A stretch of 64,000 bases of DNA from Anastrepha obliqua (lineage: Eukaryota > Arthropoda > Insecta > Diptera > Tephritidae): positions 96,169,784 to 96,233,783 of the forward strand of contig NC_072893.1 of the NCBI RefSeq assembly GCF_027943255.1, read 5' to 3'. The position numbers were made by a program, and so were the translations under genes. The notes under the pieces were generated by a model. The model did no database searches. It was not told the origin of the DNA and worked only from the letters and a program-made list of their open reading frames with translations. Below are positions 9,925 through 20,695 of this stretch, piece after piece. Each line of letters starts with the position of its first letter. Within the stretch, counting starts at the first letter, position 1.

Positions 9925-12342
9925 ATTTATAATATAACGACGATCGGTCGTTTGTGTTGGAGCCGACGGGCTCGCATGAGTTCTTGTATAGGAAGTACAT
10001 TTACTTCGCTGTAGCAGTGTGTCTCTGTCGTTGCATAGTACTTTCTGCTGACCTTTGATATTTCTTCTTTGATGGTGCCCGGTCGGGGCGCACCATTTAT
10101 TATTCTTAGAATTTTAGATTGCTGTCTTTGTATAATATTAGTGTTCGATTTTTTGGCTGTCCCCCAAAGTTGTATTCCGTAAGTCCAGATAGGTTTTATA
10201 ATTGTTTTGTAGATTTAAACCTTATTGTACAAGGACAAAGGTGAGTTTTTGTTTAGCAGCCAGTGGAGTTGTTTGAATCTAGTTTTGATTTGGTCCCTCT
10301 TAGTTTTAATGTGATGCTTCCATAGTAGTTTGCTATCCAGATGTATACCTAGGTATTTCGCAGATAAGGATATAGGGATAGGAGCTCCATTTATGGTGAC
10401 GTTTCTTGGTATGAAGTTCCTTTTGTTGTCTATATAACCTGCTGCTATATTCCACGAGTCGAACCATTCTTAAGTTTTACGTAAATGTTTGTTGCATCTT
10501 CTTTGTAGCCTTCGCTAAGCTTGCATGTCCGTAAAGTAAAACTGTGCCATCTGCGTATGTAGCCAACATTGCATTTGCTTCAGTGGGCACTGGTATGTCA
10601 GCAGTGTATAGATTGTAAAGCAGTGGTCCGAGAACGCTACTCTGTGGAATTCCTGCTGTCATTTTTCGGAGTGATGAGGTATTGTCGTTAAACTTAGCGT
10701 AGAAATGTCGATCCGTTATGAAACTTTCCAGTAGTTTGCATATATTGTTAGGAAGCACTAGTTTTAACTTAGTGATCAGTTCTTTGTACCAAACCTTGTC
10801 AGATGCGTTTTCTTTGTCCAAATGAATGCCAACCAAAATTTCTTTGCATCTAGCTGACATGCAAATAATGATGCTGTTGCTGGATCCTTGTCAGGTTTGG
10901 GAATAGCAATTATTTCAACTATTTTCCAAACCTTCGGAAAATATTTAAGCCTAAATATAGCGTTAAATATGTTGCATATGTCGGTTATTGCGCGAGATAG
11001 TAGTTGTTTTAATATAAGTCCTGTGATTTGGTCAAATCCAAGGGATTTTTTTGGTTTTATATCAGTCTTTATTATATTTTTAGATTTCTCGTGCAGTCAC
11101 CGATCTTAATTTATAATCTTGAAAATGAGTTCGCTCTGATTCAAATGGGAAGGTATTCGCATTGTAGAGCTTGAAAATATTTCTGCGTAATAGTCTGCTA
11201 GTGTTGTTGATTTTTCTTCATTCGTTCTTGCTCAGTTTACGTTTTCCTTCCTCATAGGCAGTTGGTGAATTGTTTTGTTTAGAAGCTTTTTGGTTGCTTT
11301 CCAGATTGAGTAGTTAGTTTTTTTGTTGATGATAATTTTTTGAAATAGTGAGAGATGCCATTTTCGGACTTTGCTTTTAAGACTTGTTTTAGGTTTTTAG
11401 TTGCTCTGTTTAGTTTTAGTAGTTTTATCTGGGGGATTCCAAAACAAGTTTCTTAATCATAGCACAATTAGCGTTTTTTTCGTGGATTATGTCTTTAAGA
11501 TAAAGTGTTGACTTATGAGCTCCTTCTTGTATGATGTCATTAATGTAAACTATTGAGCTTTCGATGCCAGCACTAGATTTTAAAGCAATGTGTAATTGTA
11601 GATTTAAATCTATATAATCACGAAATGATTCCCAGCCAGTTTTTTCATTTGCTAGTTTATTAGGTTTTCTTGCCCTACTAACTTTTTCCCCGTAGATGAA
11701 AGCTCGAGTAGGCTTTTTATTTTGAAAAGATGACAGTCAAAGTTTTTTACGACGCAAATATCGAATAAGTCAGGTGCTTTATTTATGTCAATGGACAAAT
11801 ATGTTGGATCTCTCTATGTGTTTTCCTCTGGAAATTGGATTGCTTGTAAGAGATTTTCCGCTTTTTTATTTGTTATTTTTGAGCCCCAAATTGTATGCTT
11901 TGCATTAAATTCCCCGGCACCTATGAATCTATCACCGAGACCATTAAAAAATTGAAAGTATTGCTCTCCAAAAATTTTGGTGTTTAGATTGGCTGTAAAG
12001 TGCCGAGATTGTGAATACACTTCTTCCATCACTGATTTGAATATTTGTAGATTGGATATCATCTTTTTTGAAGTGTCCCGCCTCTGTGAATTTCATGGTA
12101 TATTTAATTATTATTGCTGTTCCAGCATGCCCTGTGTCGTCTGCGTGGTTTGTATTTATTGTATTGTATTGGAGTGTGTATCGCGGAATTTTTAAGCAAT
12201 GTTTTTGTGTGAAATGCGTTTCTGAAATAAGTGCTATGTCTATAAAGTTGTCGCTAAGGAATTGTTTTATTTCATAAGCGTTGTTAAACAATCCGTTTGC
12301 ATTCCAGACAAGGATTTTAAGTTTTTGCTCCAGTTTTGCCAA
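9925..12342 (-). pseudogene. Jockey ORF2 pseudogene (endonuclease + reverse transcriptase)
   Basis: The start chosen is the ATG at 12342, directly before the endonuclease block KILVWNANGL. The endonuclease continues with ALISETHFT and, after a frameshift, GAGEFNAKHTIWGS, where the catalytic Asp of the usual GGDFNAKH motif is Glu. The RT part has GIPQSSVLGPLLY and TYADGTVLLYG: the second Asp of the YADD active site is Gly. The C-terminal KPIWTYGIQLWGTA block is readable near 10180. With both catalytic motifs changed the protein could not work even without the frame breaks. Confidence 0.86.
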
Positions 12343-12870
12343 ATTGGGTCATCAGCAGAGTATTTATTGCACCTGTTTGAAATTTGTTGAATTAACTGCT
12401 TTATCATTTCCTTTATTTCTCCCATTTCATCGTTTTGGTTGTTGTTAATGGGAGTTTTTACAGATAGCCCTACTCGGTGTTGGCGTAGATATGCGAATGT
12501 GTGTTTTTGCATTGTTTGGTTTCTGGACCAGGTTTTGTGCTGCTGCATCGGCATAGCTGATATCAGGTATGATTGCGTGTGATACAGCATTTTATGCCTG
12601 TGTAGCAGGATCCTGGACATTATTTGTTTCATGGCGTAGAGCTGGGAAACGTTGTATTTTGAAAACCTTATAGATTTAGCATCCTTTGTAACTTGTGTGT
12701 TGTTGTCACAGTGCAATCAAGTGATTTGTGTTTACCAGCACATTTAACGCATAGGGGGTCTCTAGTGCAAAAGTTCCTTGTATGAGCATACTTTTGTCAG
12801 TTGCTACACTGAGAGATGGTAAGTTTATGATGTGGGGGTTCAATCAATTACTTTGGTTTGTAGCAGTGAA
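12267..12870 (-). pseudogene. Jockey ORF1 (Gag-like) C-terminal pseudogene
   Basis: The minus strand reads a zinc-knuckle series: QCSN-stop-QKYAHTRNFC followed by CVKCAGKHKSLDC, the CCHC pattern that binds nucleic acid in Jockey Gag proteins. A stop falls in the first knuckle. The downstream 149-codon frame ends at 12267 and overlaps the start of ORF2 by about 75 bases in another frame. The 5' part of ORF1 is absent. Confidence 0.75.
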
Positions 12871-12880
12871 GTTATATTAA

Positions 12881-13431
12881 ATATTTCTTTATTGTGGTTT
12901 TTTTTTTTTTTGTTTAATTTCTATAAAAAATAGTAGCAGTGGTTTATTTGTATGTTTTTATTTGATGATATAGACCTGGTGTATATCATGCCAAAGTTCA
13001 CTACTGGCGATTTAATACCAAAAATGTCCACTGGAGGTCCATTGAACATCAGTAAAAGGGGTAGGAGTTTATTTTGACAGCCAGACCAATTTAGTGTCCA
13101 AAGTAAGTCAATGAGCTACAGAGCTCATCAATATTTTTATTGCAGGGTAACTTAATCCGGATTATGATCAAATCAGGTTAGTTTCAGATATCAACTCGTA
13201 TCATTTTTCGATTTGTCCAAACATTAGCGAAACAGTTGTTAAACAATTTCTTTCAATTTTTGGAATATTTTCTCTTTCTTTACTCGATGTTTTCTTCGTA
13301 CTCTTCTGTGGTAGCGTATCGATAAACAAAAAAAACCAATCCACTAAGCAGCTGAGAAAGGTACAGCAACTACAAAGCGAAGACTTTTAGCAACGGCAAA
13401 TAGTAGCAGCTAATATTTAGTAACAGTAATA
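12881..13431. other. non-coding, nothing recognised
   Basis: AT-rich spacer containing a run of T near 12898-12911. No ORF with a motif and no repeat pair was seen. Confidence 0.5.
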
Positions 13432-13433
13432 TA

Positions 13434-14320
13434 GGGTGGGCCCTATAGCGTTTGCTTTTTGAACCACCTATTTTTTTGAGAATGGTAACACAAATGACAT
13501 GTCAGATGTGCTCATAATTTACTTAAAGGCTTGACATTTACGAAATGGGACGCTATGCAAAATTGGGAAACATTGAAAACCTATTTCCAAAGTGGTGAGT
13601 CTTCTTCTTCTTTTCTGATTTTCACATCGGTGACTACGTCAATAAGCAAACTTGTCGGATTTGGGGCTCAGAAAATCCTCACGTTATTGTAGAGAAGCAA
13701 ATGCATCCACAACGAGCCACTGTTTGGTGGGGGGGGTTTGGTCTGACGGCATCATCGGACCATTTTTTTCGAAAATGAGCGAGGAGCCGCGGTTACAGTA
13801 AATGGCGAGCGTTACCGTGACATGCTCAACGAGTTGTTTCCAAAAATTGAAGAGGATGACATGGACGATATTTGGTTTCAACAGGACGGTGCAACTTGTC
13901 ACACTGCCAAAGTTACACTCGAACTTTTGGCTACCGTTTTTGTAAACCGAATAATCAGCCGAAATTCCGATATCAATTTGCCGCCTCGGAGCTGTGATTT
14001 AAGCCCGTTGGACTATTTTTTGTGGGGAGGCATTAAGGACAAATGCTATGCGAACCATCCAGAGACAATTGATGCTTTAAAACACGAAATCGAAGTTGCC
14101 ATTCATGAAATTGGAGCCCAAACAATCGAAAATGTGCTTAAAAATTGGGTTGATCGAATGGCCTACTGTAAAGCCAGTCGTGGCAGTCATTTGAACGATA
14201 TTAATTTTCATTCATAAATGACAATGTTCAATCTTCAAAATAAAAAAAAACGTTTGAAAAAATATTGATTAGATTTGTTTTTAGAGCCGATTCAAAAAGC
14301 AAATTGTACATGGCCCACCC
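13434..14320 (+). mobile_element. DD41D (rosa-type) mariner, family A, copy 1, internally deleted
   Basis: Left end GGGTGGGCC... with GCTTTTTGAA; the right end repeats these words inverted (TTCAAAAAGC, GGCCCACCC). TA precedes the left end at 13432-13433; on the right the base pair is TG, a likely mutation. Length is 887 bp, much shorter than an intact mariner of this type (about 1.3 kb). The same deletion junction is in the copy at 23451-24342, so this shortened form has itself been multiplied. Confidence 0.9.
13545..14217 (+). pseudogene. DD41D mariner transposase, deleted (A1)
   Basis: The start MGRY... is followed by only about 20 residues, then the frame jumps to the region just before NKQTCRIWGSENP, so the DNA-binding domain, linker and first catalytic Asp block are gone. 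The C-terminal half is long and readable: FQQDGATCH (second Asp), PPRSCDLSPLDYFLWG (third Asp). Forty-one residues lie between the second and third Asp, defining DD41D. An extra G run near 13730 shifts the frame. Terminal HLNDINFHS is the natural end. Confidence 0.88.
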
Positions 14321-14561
14321 TGTACATACATATAGCAGCTAATAATAGCGAAAAAAATTATCTCAATAAGAATTAAGTGAAGAAATAATTAAGTGAGAGT
14401 TAGAATAAATGGCTATAAGCGAATTGTCAAAATGTAATAAAAAATAGAACAGCTAAAAAGAAACTGTCTAGCTTTGACTTGATCAAATTGAAAGTGGTAA
14501 AATAACTACCAAGCAGAAGTACAATAAAATAAATAGAAATATATAACTGCCCAATATCTAT

Positions 14562-14628
14562 TCTGTAGCCACCGTAGCCGAATTTGTTGCTGCGGTAGTC
14601 CCCCGTTCGAAACCACGTGCATGAAACA
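14562..14628 (+). repeat. tRNA-like SINE head fragment
   Basis: A-box-like TAGCCGAATTTGTTGCTG is followed 20-odd bases later by a B-box-like GTTCGAAAC. This resembles the head of the SINE found elsewhere in the window but has a different middle and no SINE body after it; instead it runs into a minus-strand LINE tail at about 14640. Could be a decayed tRNA pseudogene as easily as a SINE head. Confidence 0.45.
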
Positions 14629-14639
14629 CCTCTTGATAG

Positions 14640-14905
14640 AATATAGTCGAATAATTCAAGGTGCTCTTTACTCACCAAAATAACTCGACTCTGTTCTCTA
14701 GGTAAACCTAAGATGAAGCTGCGTTGAGCTAAGTGTATGTGCCTTTTGTGGCAGTACCAGGCCGAAATGTCTATTCCTTCTTTTCGCTATGGCATCGCAT
14801 TCGAGAAGAAGATGTGCTGGAGTTTTTGGGAATTGATCGCAAAGACGACAGGAGTCGATGAACCATATCCCGAGTCTATGGAAATGATTGCAGTGAACAC
14901 CAAAT
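14640..14905 (-). pseudogene. LINE C-terminal Cys-His fragment
   Basis: In one minus-strand frame from about 14899 the translation gives NHFHRLGIWFIDS, then CRLCDQFPKTPAHLLLEC: the Cys-x2-Cys...His...Cys motif at the C-terminus of RNase H-type LINE ORF2 proteins. The frame continues to a natural-looking stop at 14699. Only this tail of the element survives. It abuts the SINE dimer that starts at 14911. Confidence 0.7.
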
Positions 14906-14910
14906 GATAG

Positions 14911-15112
14911 AAAAAGTTTTTTTTTTCAAATAACGTCGTCCCTCTGCAAGCAATGGCAAACCTGACTGTATTTCTACCATGAAACGGCTCCTCATAAAAA
15001 CTAGCTGCCCTTCGGAGATAGCACGAAACGGTTTGTTCATCGATTTGTGGAAAATATAAAGACTCATACCGCATATAGGAGGGACAGCTCTGCCAAACAC
15101 CCAACAAAGGGT
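14911..15112 (+). repeat. tRNA-SINE body, left arm of palindromic dimer
   Basis: 5'-truncated plus-strand SINE body (words GCAATGGCAAACCT, GGCTCCTCATAAAAA, CCAAACACCC). The head is missing. It ends in the family tail AACACCCAACAAAGGGTG and passes directly into an inverted copy. Confidence 0.8.
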
Positions 15113-15414
15113 GGGTACACCCTTTTTGGGTGTTTGGCTGAGCTCCTCCTCCTATTTGTGGTGTGCGTCTTGATGTTGTTCCACAAATGGAGGGACCTTC
15201 ACTTTCAGGCCGACTCCGAACGGCAGATATTTTTATGAGGAGATTTTTCATGGCACAAATACAATCGGAGGTTTGCCATTGCCTGCCGAGGGATGACCGC
15301 TATTAGAAAAATGTTTTTCTTAATTTTGGTGTTTCATCGAGATTCGAACTAACGTTCTCTCTGTGAATTCCGAATGGTAATCACGCACCAACCCATTCGG
15401 CTACGGCGGCCGCC
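15113..15414 (-). repeat. tRNA-SINE, complete right arm of palindromic dimer
   Basis: Best-preserved copy of the SINE in the window, about 300 bp, in minus orientation. Head at the right: B-box complement GATTCGAAC and A-box complement CCAACCCATTCGGCTA, then GGCGGCCGCC. The centre of the dimer reads GGGTGGGTACACCC, that is, the tail of each arm meets at GTAC, a four-base palindrome that is part of the normal tail GGGTGTACGCGCC. Confidence 0.88.
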
Positions 15415-16329
15415 AATTACATATATTTAATATCCGTTCTGAGAGAAATTAGGGAAAACATTCACAACTTTTCACTTCACGTAATATTTATGAACAAGAA
15501 GGTGAGTAGGCCACTTGAACGCTCAGGTAAATGTTGAGGAAAATGTGCTACGATTTGAGATTCCTGAGAAACGGTGCTGGATTAGCTCAAACTCTGGACA
15601 CTTGGGTTCAATTCTTATATATTAAAGCAAAGTACATAAATTGAAAGCTTCTGAATACAAATACAATATTTACATGTAGAAGAATTATATCTAAGCAAAT
15701 TTGTACAGTATTTGAATCACGCCAGCAACACTAATTAAACACAAGCAAATGCCTTAAGGGGCAAAGAGGAGATGGACAGATTGATGACATCTGCAAACAG
15801 TATTTTATGCGAATGTGTGCACGCACGAAAGTGCTGGCGATTTAATTCCTGATTAAATTTGTTAGAACGTCGACGCTGTACAATGTTGTGTTAATACTGT
15901 TCGCAGTAGTACTGTTGTAGTAAATATTTACACAAATACTTTAACACTAACGAGATAATATTTAACGAGATGCCACAATAAATGTCCGCATGCAAATGTG
16001 GGCAAATAAAATATTGCGTTCGAGAGTGTGGGAGGATATGTTTAAAATGAATGGGAACTGAGTTTTTTTAAATCTGATAGAGGTTGAGGAAACGCTTGCG
16101 GTAAGGTGAGAGGGATATGAAGATAAGAGTCAACGGTACAATATGAGGCTAATATTATGGTTGGTTTAATTTATTTTACTGTGCGTTGCATGAGTTTTCT
16201 ACTGGAGTCGTGGCACAAAATTTTATTCAAACAAACCTACCCACTCAGCTATTACTGCTGAATGGCAGTGATACACCAGCTTTGCCTCTGAATGTGTGTT
16301 GATGTTCCTCTGTATTATTTTTTCTCCAG
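15415..16329 (+). other. intron-like DNA ending in a splice acceptor
   Basis: No coding motif until the end, where a pyrimidine-rich tract (TATTATTTTTTCTCCAG) finishes with AG at 16328-16329, a good 3' splice site directly before the host exon. The upstream part is unique-looking and AT-rich. Confidence 0.55.
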
Positions 16330-17333
16330 ATACGCTCCACATCAAATACCCGCATGGACCGTCCGCAGTTGAAATAAATCGTCTCCTCAGTGCAACATCA
16401 ACAACAACATTGGACATGTCGCCTATCGGCAAAGGTGGCCTCGGCAGTGTAGGTGGTAGCAAGTGGCGTACAGACTTACAGAGTAGTGAGGGTCAATTGG
16501 GCGGCGGTGGAGGACGTACCGGCGAATATCAGCCTGACCTTCTCCCCGCGTACAGCACCCACAAAGCAGTCAACAATAGTAACAGTAACATTAATGGCCA
16601 TGCCAACAATGCGGCCAGCAATCAGCAAGGACAGCTTTATAGTCCGATAAAACCAATGAGGGCAGTAAATCTACACGATGACCAGCAAATGTCACAACAA
16701 CAACACCAAAAAACATTGCATGAACAACCCAATGTGGCCAAAAGTAAATATAATATCAATGCGCAAGAATATTTGCAGTCCAGGTATGGTGCCGCAAGCA
16801 AACCCAGCGAAAAGACTTTGCGTCGAGGTGAGGCGATTGTTGTGGCAACGACGACCAGCATCGGACTCACCAGCACTGGTTCAATGCCAACGACAACTGC
16901 GGGCGCAAGTGTCGCGACGCCACAGGCGGAAAGTGGCTTTTCGACGCTACAACGACATAGTAAATCAGTCGCACTATCGCCGCGTACACCCACCGACTCA
17001 CACTCTGTAACAGGACATAGCAACAGTAATAATTATGGGTATGAGTACCGTCAACCTCCTCCGCCACCTTACAATTCTGCACATCGTACAGCCAGTGGCT
17101 TGCAGCTGTTACAACGCCGCACCAGCATAAACAACGAGCAGAATAGTGAGCAGACGAATGCGACAAAAGATCTTGGCTATCGGGAGGCATTGGTCGGCAG
17201 CAACTATACTAGTGGTGGTAGTGGCGTGGGTGACGGTGCACGTCAGACCATTGTGACAGCATCCTCATCACTGCAATTCCTCACCACAACTGGCTATGGT
17301 AGCAATGTGGCGCCACAGCGACAACTACTTTGA
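16330..17333 (+). CDS. C-terminal exon of an unidentified host protein
   Basis: An open frame of 333 codons after the acceptor (the exon begins with two bases finishing a split codon) and a TGA at 17331-17333. The frame also stays open a little way into the upstream intron, with an ATG at 16296, but the acceptor is the better boundary. The protein is hydrophilic and low in complexity: Gly runs near 16500, Asn/Ser stretches, a Gln-rich part (QQMSQQQHQ), Thr/Ala stretches, and a QPPPPPYN segment near 17055 that could bind SH3 or WW domains. No enzyme motif, signal peptide or membrane segment is visible. Base composition is clearly richer in G+C than the surroundings and codons look insect-like. 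I do not recognise the gene; a cytoplasmic tail of a signalling or adhesion protein is possible but unproven. Confidence 0.72.
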
Positions 17334-17446
17334 TCATCGACGCAAGCGGGTGTGCTGAGGTAGAACATTGGGCGGCTGCTTTAAGTGGCGCTCTGAGGTG
17401 TGGTGGCTTGTACAGGCGGTCAATAATTTGGAAAGAAAAGGTGAGT
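17334..17446 (+). other. 3' UTR-like stretch ending in a consensus splice donor
   Basis: After the stop of the host exon the sequence keeps exon-like composition for about 107 bases and then shows AAG|GTGAGT with the cut after 17440, a perfect 5' splice site. No AATAAA-type polyadenylation signal lies between. Either the 3' UTR contains an intron or this exon is alternatively used. Confidence 0.5.
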
Positions 17447-18676
17447 GAAAAGCAAAAGTAAATTTATGAAAGAAGGTCGTTTTATCTAGTCAAACTAATC
17501 TATGTTGAGGATCTAACAAACGATAAAATATTTACATACCTGCAATTTATAGCAAACTGTGTAGTTAGGTCCTTTCTATAAACAATTTGGAATGATATTA
17601 TTGTGAAATTTTTTTAGTTTAAAATTAACGCTATGATGTGCAGTTTTCCATATTACTCCACCTGCTGTTAGTTGTAGTACCAATCATGTCTTGTGCGCGT
17701 TTAGTCGCCAATTCAAGTTTTAGATTCTTTCTTCATAAACTTGTCAGTTTTTCATTTTCTGCATCATTACCAATACCTCCTGACTTTAATAGATTGTAAG
17801 CATCTGCGGTATTTGTAACAGACTTCTAGATAATCGTTACTGGCTTTAGAGTCTTGCTTGCCACTTTATTGACAACAAAAAAAAAACTACTTTTGAGGGT
17901 GTGAGGTACAATGCACTTGTGACCTTTACCACCATGTTAACTGCAAAAGTTTCTAACCGAAATATGCGAATACATACACATCAAAGTGTTTCGAAACCAT
18001 AATTGTTTTGCTCGTTCAGTCCACTGAAGTACGAGTATAGCCGTAAAATAATGTGGCCCAATCATCGAACTATACTTTCTTTGCAAGATGCTCAGTTAAC
18101 AGAGTAGATATAAATCGCAAATCCTCTAGACCCGAAACTGATTGGTACTTATTTCCTTAGAGGTAGGAACAGTAAAAGTTTCTTAGGCTCAAAGGGAACT
18201 TTAGCTCAGAAGCCAAAGGATCAACACCACTATCGGTTTCAGTAGACTTACATGAGTATAACTCCTATCCCTAAATAAATATTCAATGCAGCTGTTTCGC
18301 TTGGTCAAATAAAAAAGGCGGTTATGTGAAAGTCATATCTAGTAAATAAAATATTATACATACAGCTGCAAGTCCTGTTTAAAACTTTTGTTGGTCTTCT
18401 ATGCTGCCCAAGGTTTATGAACTATCAGAATGCTTTGGGCTAATATTCATGCACATATATATATAATATATAACAACAGTTAGTTAATTTTTCAAGAATT
18501 ATATAACTGCCTGCTCAACACACGATTTTCCTTGCCTTTCCAAGGCTACGTTGTTGAAGGAAGTTTGGCATTGCGCTGCGATACTCTCTCTTTAAAATGT
18601 AAGGACCAATTGTTTTGTTTCTCAGTTATCAAAGCTGAGGTTATCGAAAACTCCTTCGAGCCTTAAACGGCTAGAA
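17447..18676. other. intron-like DNA, nothing else recognised
   Basis: AT-rich sequence downstream of the putative donor. No coding motif and no TIR pair. Confidence 0.5.
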
Positions 18677-18900
18677 AGTGGTTGTTGTTGTTGTTGTAGC
18701 AACTTAGCTTAGCAACAAGCCTTTCAGTGCCATGTAGTTACCGATCGTCTTCGTCGAGCTCATGTAACGGTAGGCCTAGGAAACTTCCTGTTTCGACAGG
18801 TTGGGTTCAGATAGAAAGAGGTGTTGGTGAGTAGGCTGGGACATATGAAAAGGCGGTTAGTATCGTGCGGGGTGCCCTCACATGCTGGACATTTGTGAAC
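18677..18900 (-). repeat. dispersed repeat with (TTG)n edge, possible LINE 3' end
   Basis: Begins with a short GTTGTTGTTGTTGTTGTAGC microsatellite and continues with GC-richer sequence ending near GGGGTGCCCTCACATGCTGG. Read on the minus strand it would end in (CAA)n, the kind of simple tail some LINEs carry. I recall similar sequence as a common repeat in fruit fly clones but cannot verify it; no second copy is in this window. Confidence 0.35.
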
Positions 18901-19190
18901 TATGCGATGGAAATCCAAAATTCAAATGTGTTAACTTTGTGTTTGTTGTTTTCAAGGTAGAAGATACATTGTCTCACTATCGCTCACTGCTAGTTTTATC
19001 CACTGCTCTTCGTAATCTAACATTCGTTCGAATATTCATGGACGTATTTATCCAGCTACAATACGATCCTTAAGAGTTAGTGAATTCACCACTTTGGCAA
19101 TGTTTTTATGTTCTAACACCGATTTTATTTGTTTATTTATCCATTAGAACTTTGTGCAAAAACCACTCAGTGGGTCCTTGGCCTTCTTTA

Positions 19191-20124
19191 CCTTCTGCTC
19201 AAATATGAACGAGACGGTATCAATAAAACGGTCCGCGGATGACATATGACAAAAATAAATTTTTTGTTTTTTGGTAGGACTGTTATAAGCTTAGATGGCA
19301 AATTTCAGCGTGATATGTTACATAGTTTGTTTTCTGTGCTACTGTAAACAAGTCAAGCTCGAGTGTGTTCTTCGAATTCTCTTTTATGACTACAATTGTC
19401 TCAAAATGTTTTCCACCCAGCGGCAACTTGAGCTTGGGAAACAGGAAAAAGTCACATGGAGCCATATCAGGCGAATACGGTGCTTGTGGAACGATATTAA
19501 CATTATTTTTGTTCAAATAATCGCGAACAAGACGTGATGTGTGAGCTGGTGCATTATCGTGATGCAAGAACCATGACTTGTTGTCCCACAATTCCTTCCT
19601 TTTAAGACGAATGATCTCGCGCAAACGCTTTAAAACGTCTAAATAATATTCAGCGTTAACCGATCGGCCTTGCGGAAGGAACTCCGAGTGCACCACACCT
19701 TCGTAATCGAAAAAAACAGTCAGCATAACCTTAATTTTTGAGCGACTTTGGCGTGGTTTTTTGGGTTGATGTACGGCCCTCTTTAAACGATTTGTACCAC
19801 TGGAAAACACGTGCACGCGATAGAGCAGAGTCCCCATAGGTTGTCTGCAACATTTTTAAGGCGTCTGAAGCCGAAATTTTGTTGGAATAACAAAATTTCA
19901 AACAAATTCTTTGTTCAACTTGAATTTCCATCGTTAAATTCGAAGAACACACTCGAGCTTGACTTGTTTACAGTAGCACAGAAAACAAACTATGTGACAT
20001 ATCACGCTGAAATTTGCCATGTAAGCTTATAACAGTCCTACCAAAAAACAAAACATTTATTTTTGTCATATGTCATCCGCGGATCGTTTTACTAATACCG
20101 TCTCGTTCATATTTGAGTAGAAGG
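19191..20124 (-). mobile_element. mariner (DD34D) with about 190-bp terminal inverted repeats
   Basis: Left 19191-19380 and right 19934-20124 are inverted copies of each other over about 190 bases with few mismatches, starting CCTTCTGCTCAAATATGAAC. TA flanks both ends (19189-19190, 20125-20126). Ordinary mariner TIRs are near 30 bp, so this is unusual. The right TIR runs up to the transposase start codon; the left TIR replaces what should be the end of the gene. Total length 934 bp with a central deletion as well. Confidence 0.9.
19283..19931 (-). pseudogene. mariner transposase, deleted, with replaced C-terminus
   Basis: Start is the ATG at 19931 (MEIQVEQRICLKF). The HTH part reaches FQWYKSFKEGR, then a deletion removes the rest of the DNA-binding region and the first catalytic Asp, and the text resumes at KKPRQSRSKIKVMLTVFFDY. 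The second Asp (HHDNAPAH) and third Asp (SPDMAPCDFF) are present with 34 residues between. After KHFETIVVIKE the translation enters the left TIR and becomes nonsense (KNTLELDLFTV), which is simply the antisense of the other end, so about 50 normal C-terminal residues are absent. Confidence 0.88.
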
Positions 20125-20126
20125 TA

Positions 20127-20690
20127 TATCAATTGCACGAGGGCCATCAATTTATCTTACCTTAAGTGTTGGGTGATACTCGATGATTTACCTAATTTTG
20201 TAAAAGAAGGACCAAAATTAATTTTTTTTTTGAAGACCTTTTTTACTAAATTAAAGAAACAAAAAAATATTTAAGTGATGGAAATCTTTATTTGGACAGC
20301 ATACGTCTTGTGTGTTTGTATACTACAGCTGTCTAGTTCACAAGTGCCAAATATGATTGACGAATAATGCAATTTGCGAAAATTATACAATTATTTATTT
20401 AATTTATTTATTTATTTTATATAAATAGTATATAATTAGTAATTCTAAGGTCTTTTAATAGCATTTCAACAATATTATATTATATACAACTGGAATATTT
20501 TTGACATGAAAGTTTCTTAATCTAAATTTTCACACCAGTTCATTAACAAATCAGTCCAATATATTTAACTTAACTATTATAATAAGAAGAAAAGAAGTAG
20601 TGGTAAAAGAAAATAAAAGAAGGATTTAGAAAAGAAAACACAAAAGTAGTAATTAGAGAATATAGGGAGAAATTTAATGCCCTAATTTAA
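20127..20690. other. non-coding, AT-rich
   Basis: Very AT-rich, including ATTTATTTATTT runs near 20390-20420. The first part looks like ordinary flank of the mariner; the later part may include the 3' UTR of the CR1-like LINE that lies next to it. Confidence 0.45.
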
Positions 20691-20695
20691 TGCAA

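Larger units (their letters stand above)
9900..12880 (-). mobile_element. Jockey-clade non-LTR retrotransposon, nearly full span, decayed
   Basis: On the minus strand the order is Gag-like ORF1 with CCHC zinc knuckles, then ORF2 with apurinic endonuclease, reverse transcriptase and the typical YGIQLWG tail segment. The span of about 3 kb covers most of a Jockey element, lacking the 5' part of ORF1. Many stops and frameshifts are present. It abuts the 3' end of the RNase H LINE at its right-hand (3') side, in opposite orientation. Confidence 0.85.

Noticed and set aside
16637..17023. 128-codon minus-strand frame and other frames inside the host exon
   Set aside because: Shadows of the plus-strand low-complexity exon; the GC-rich, repetitive sequence keeps other frames open.
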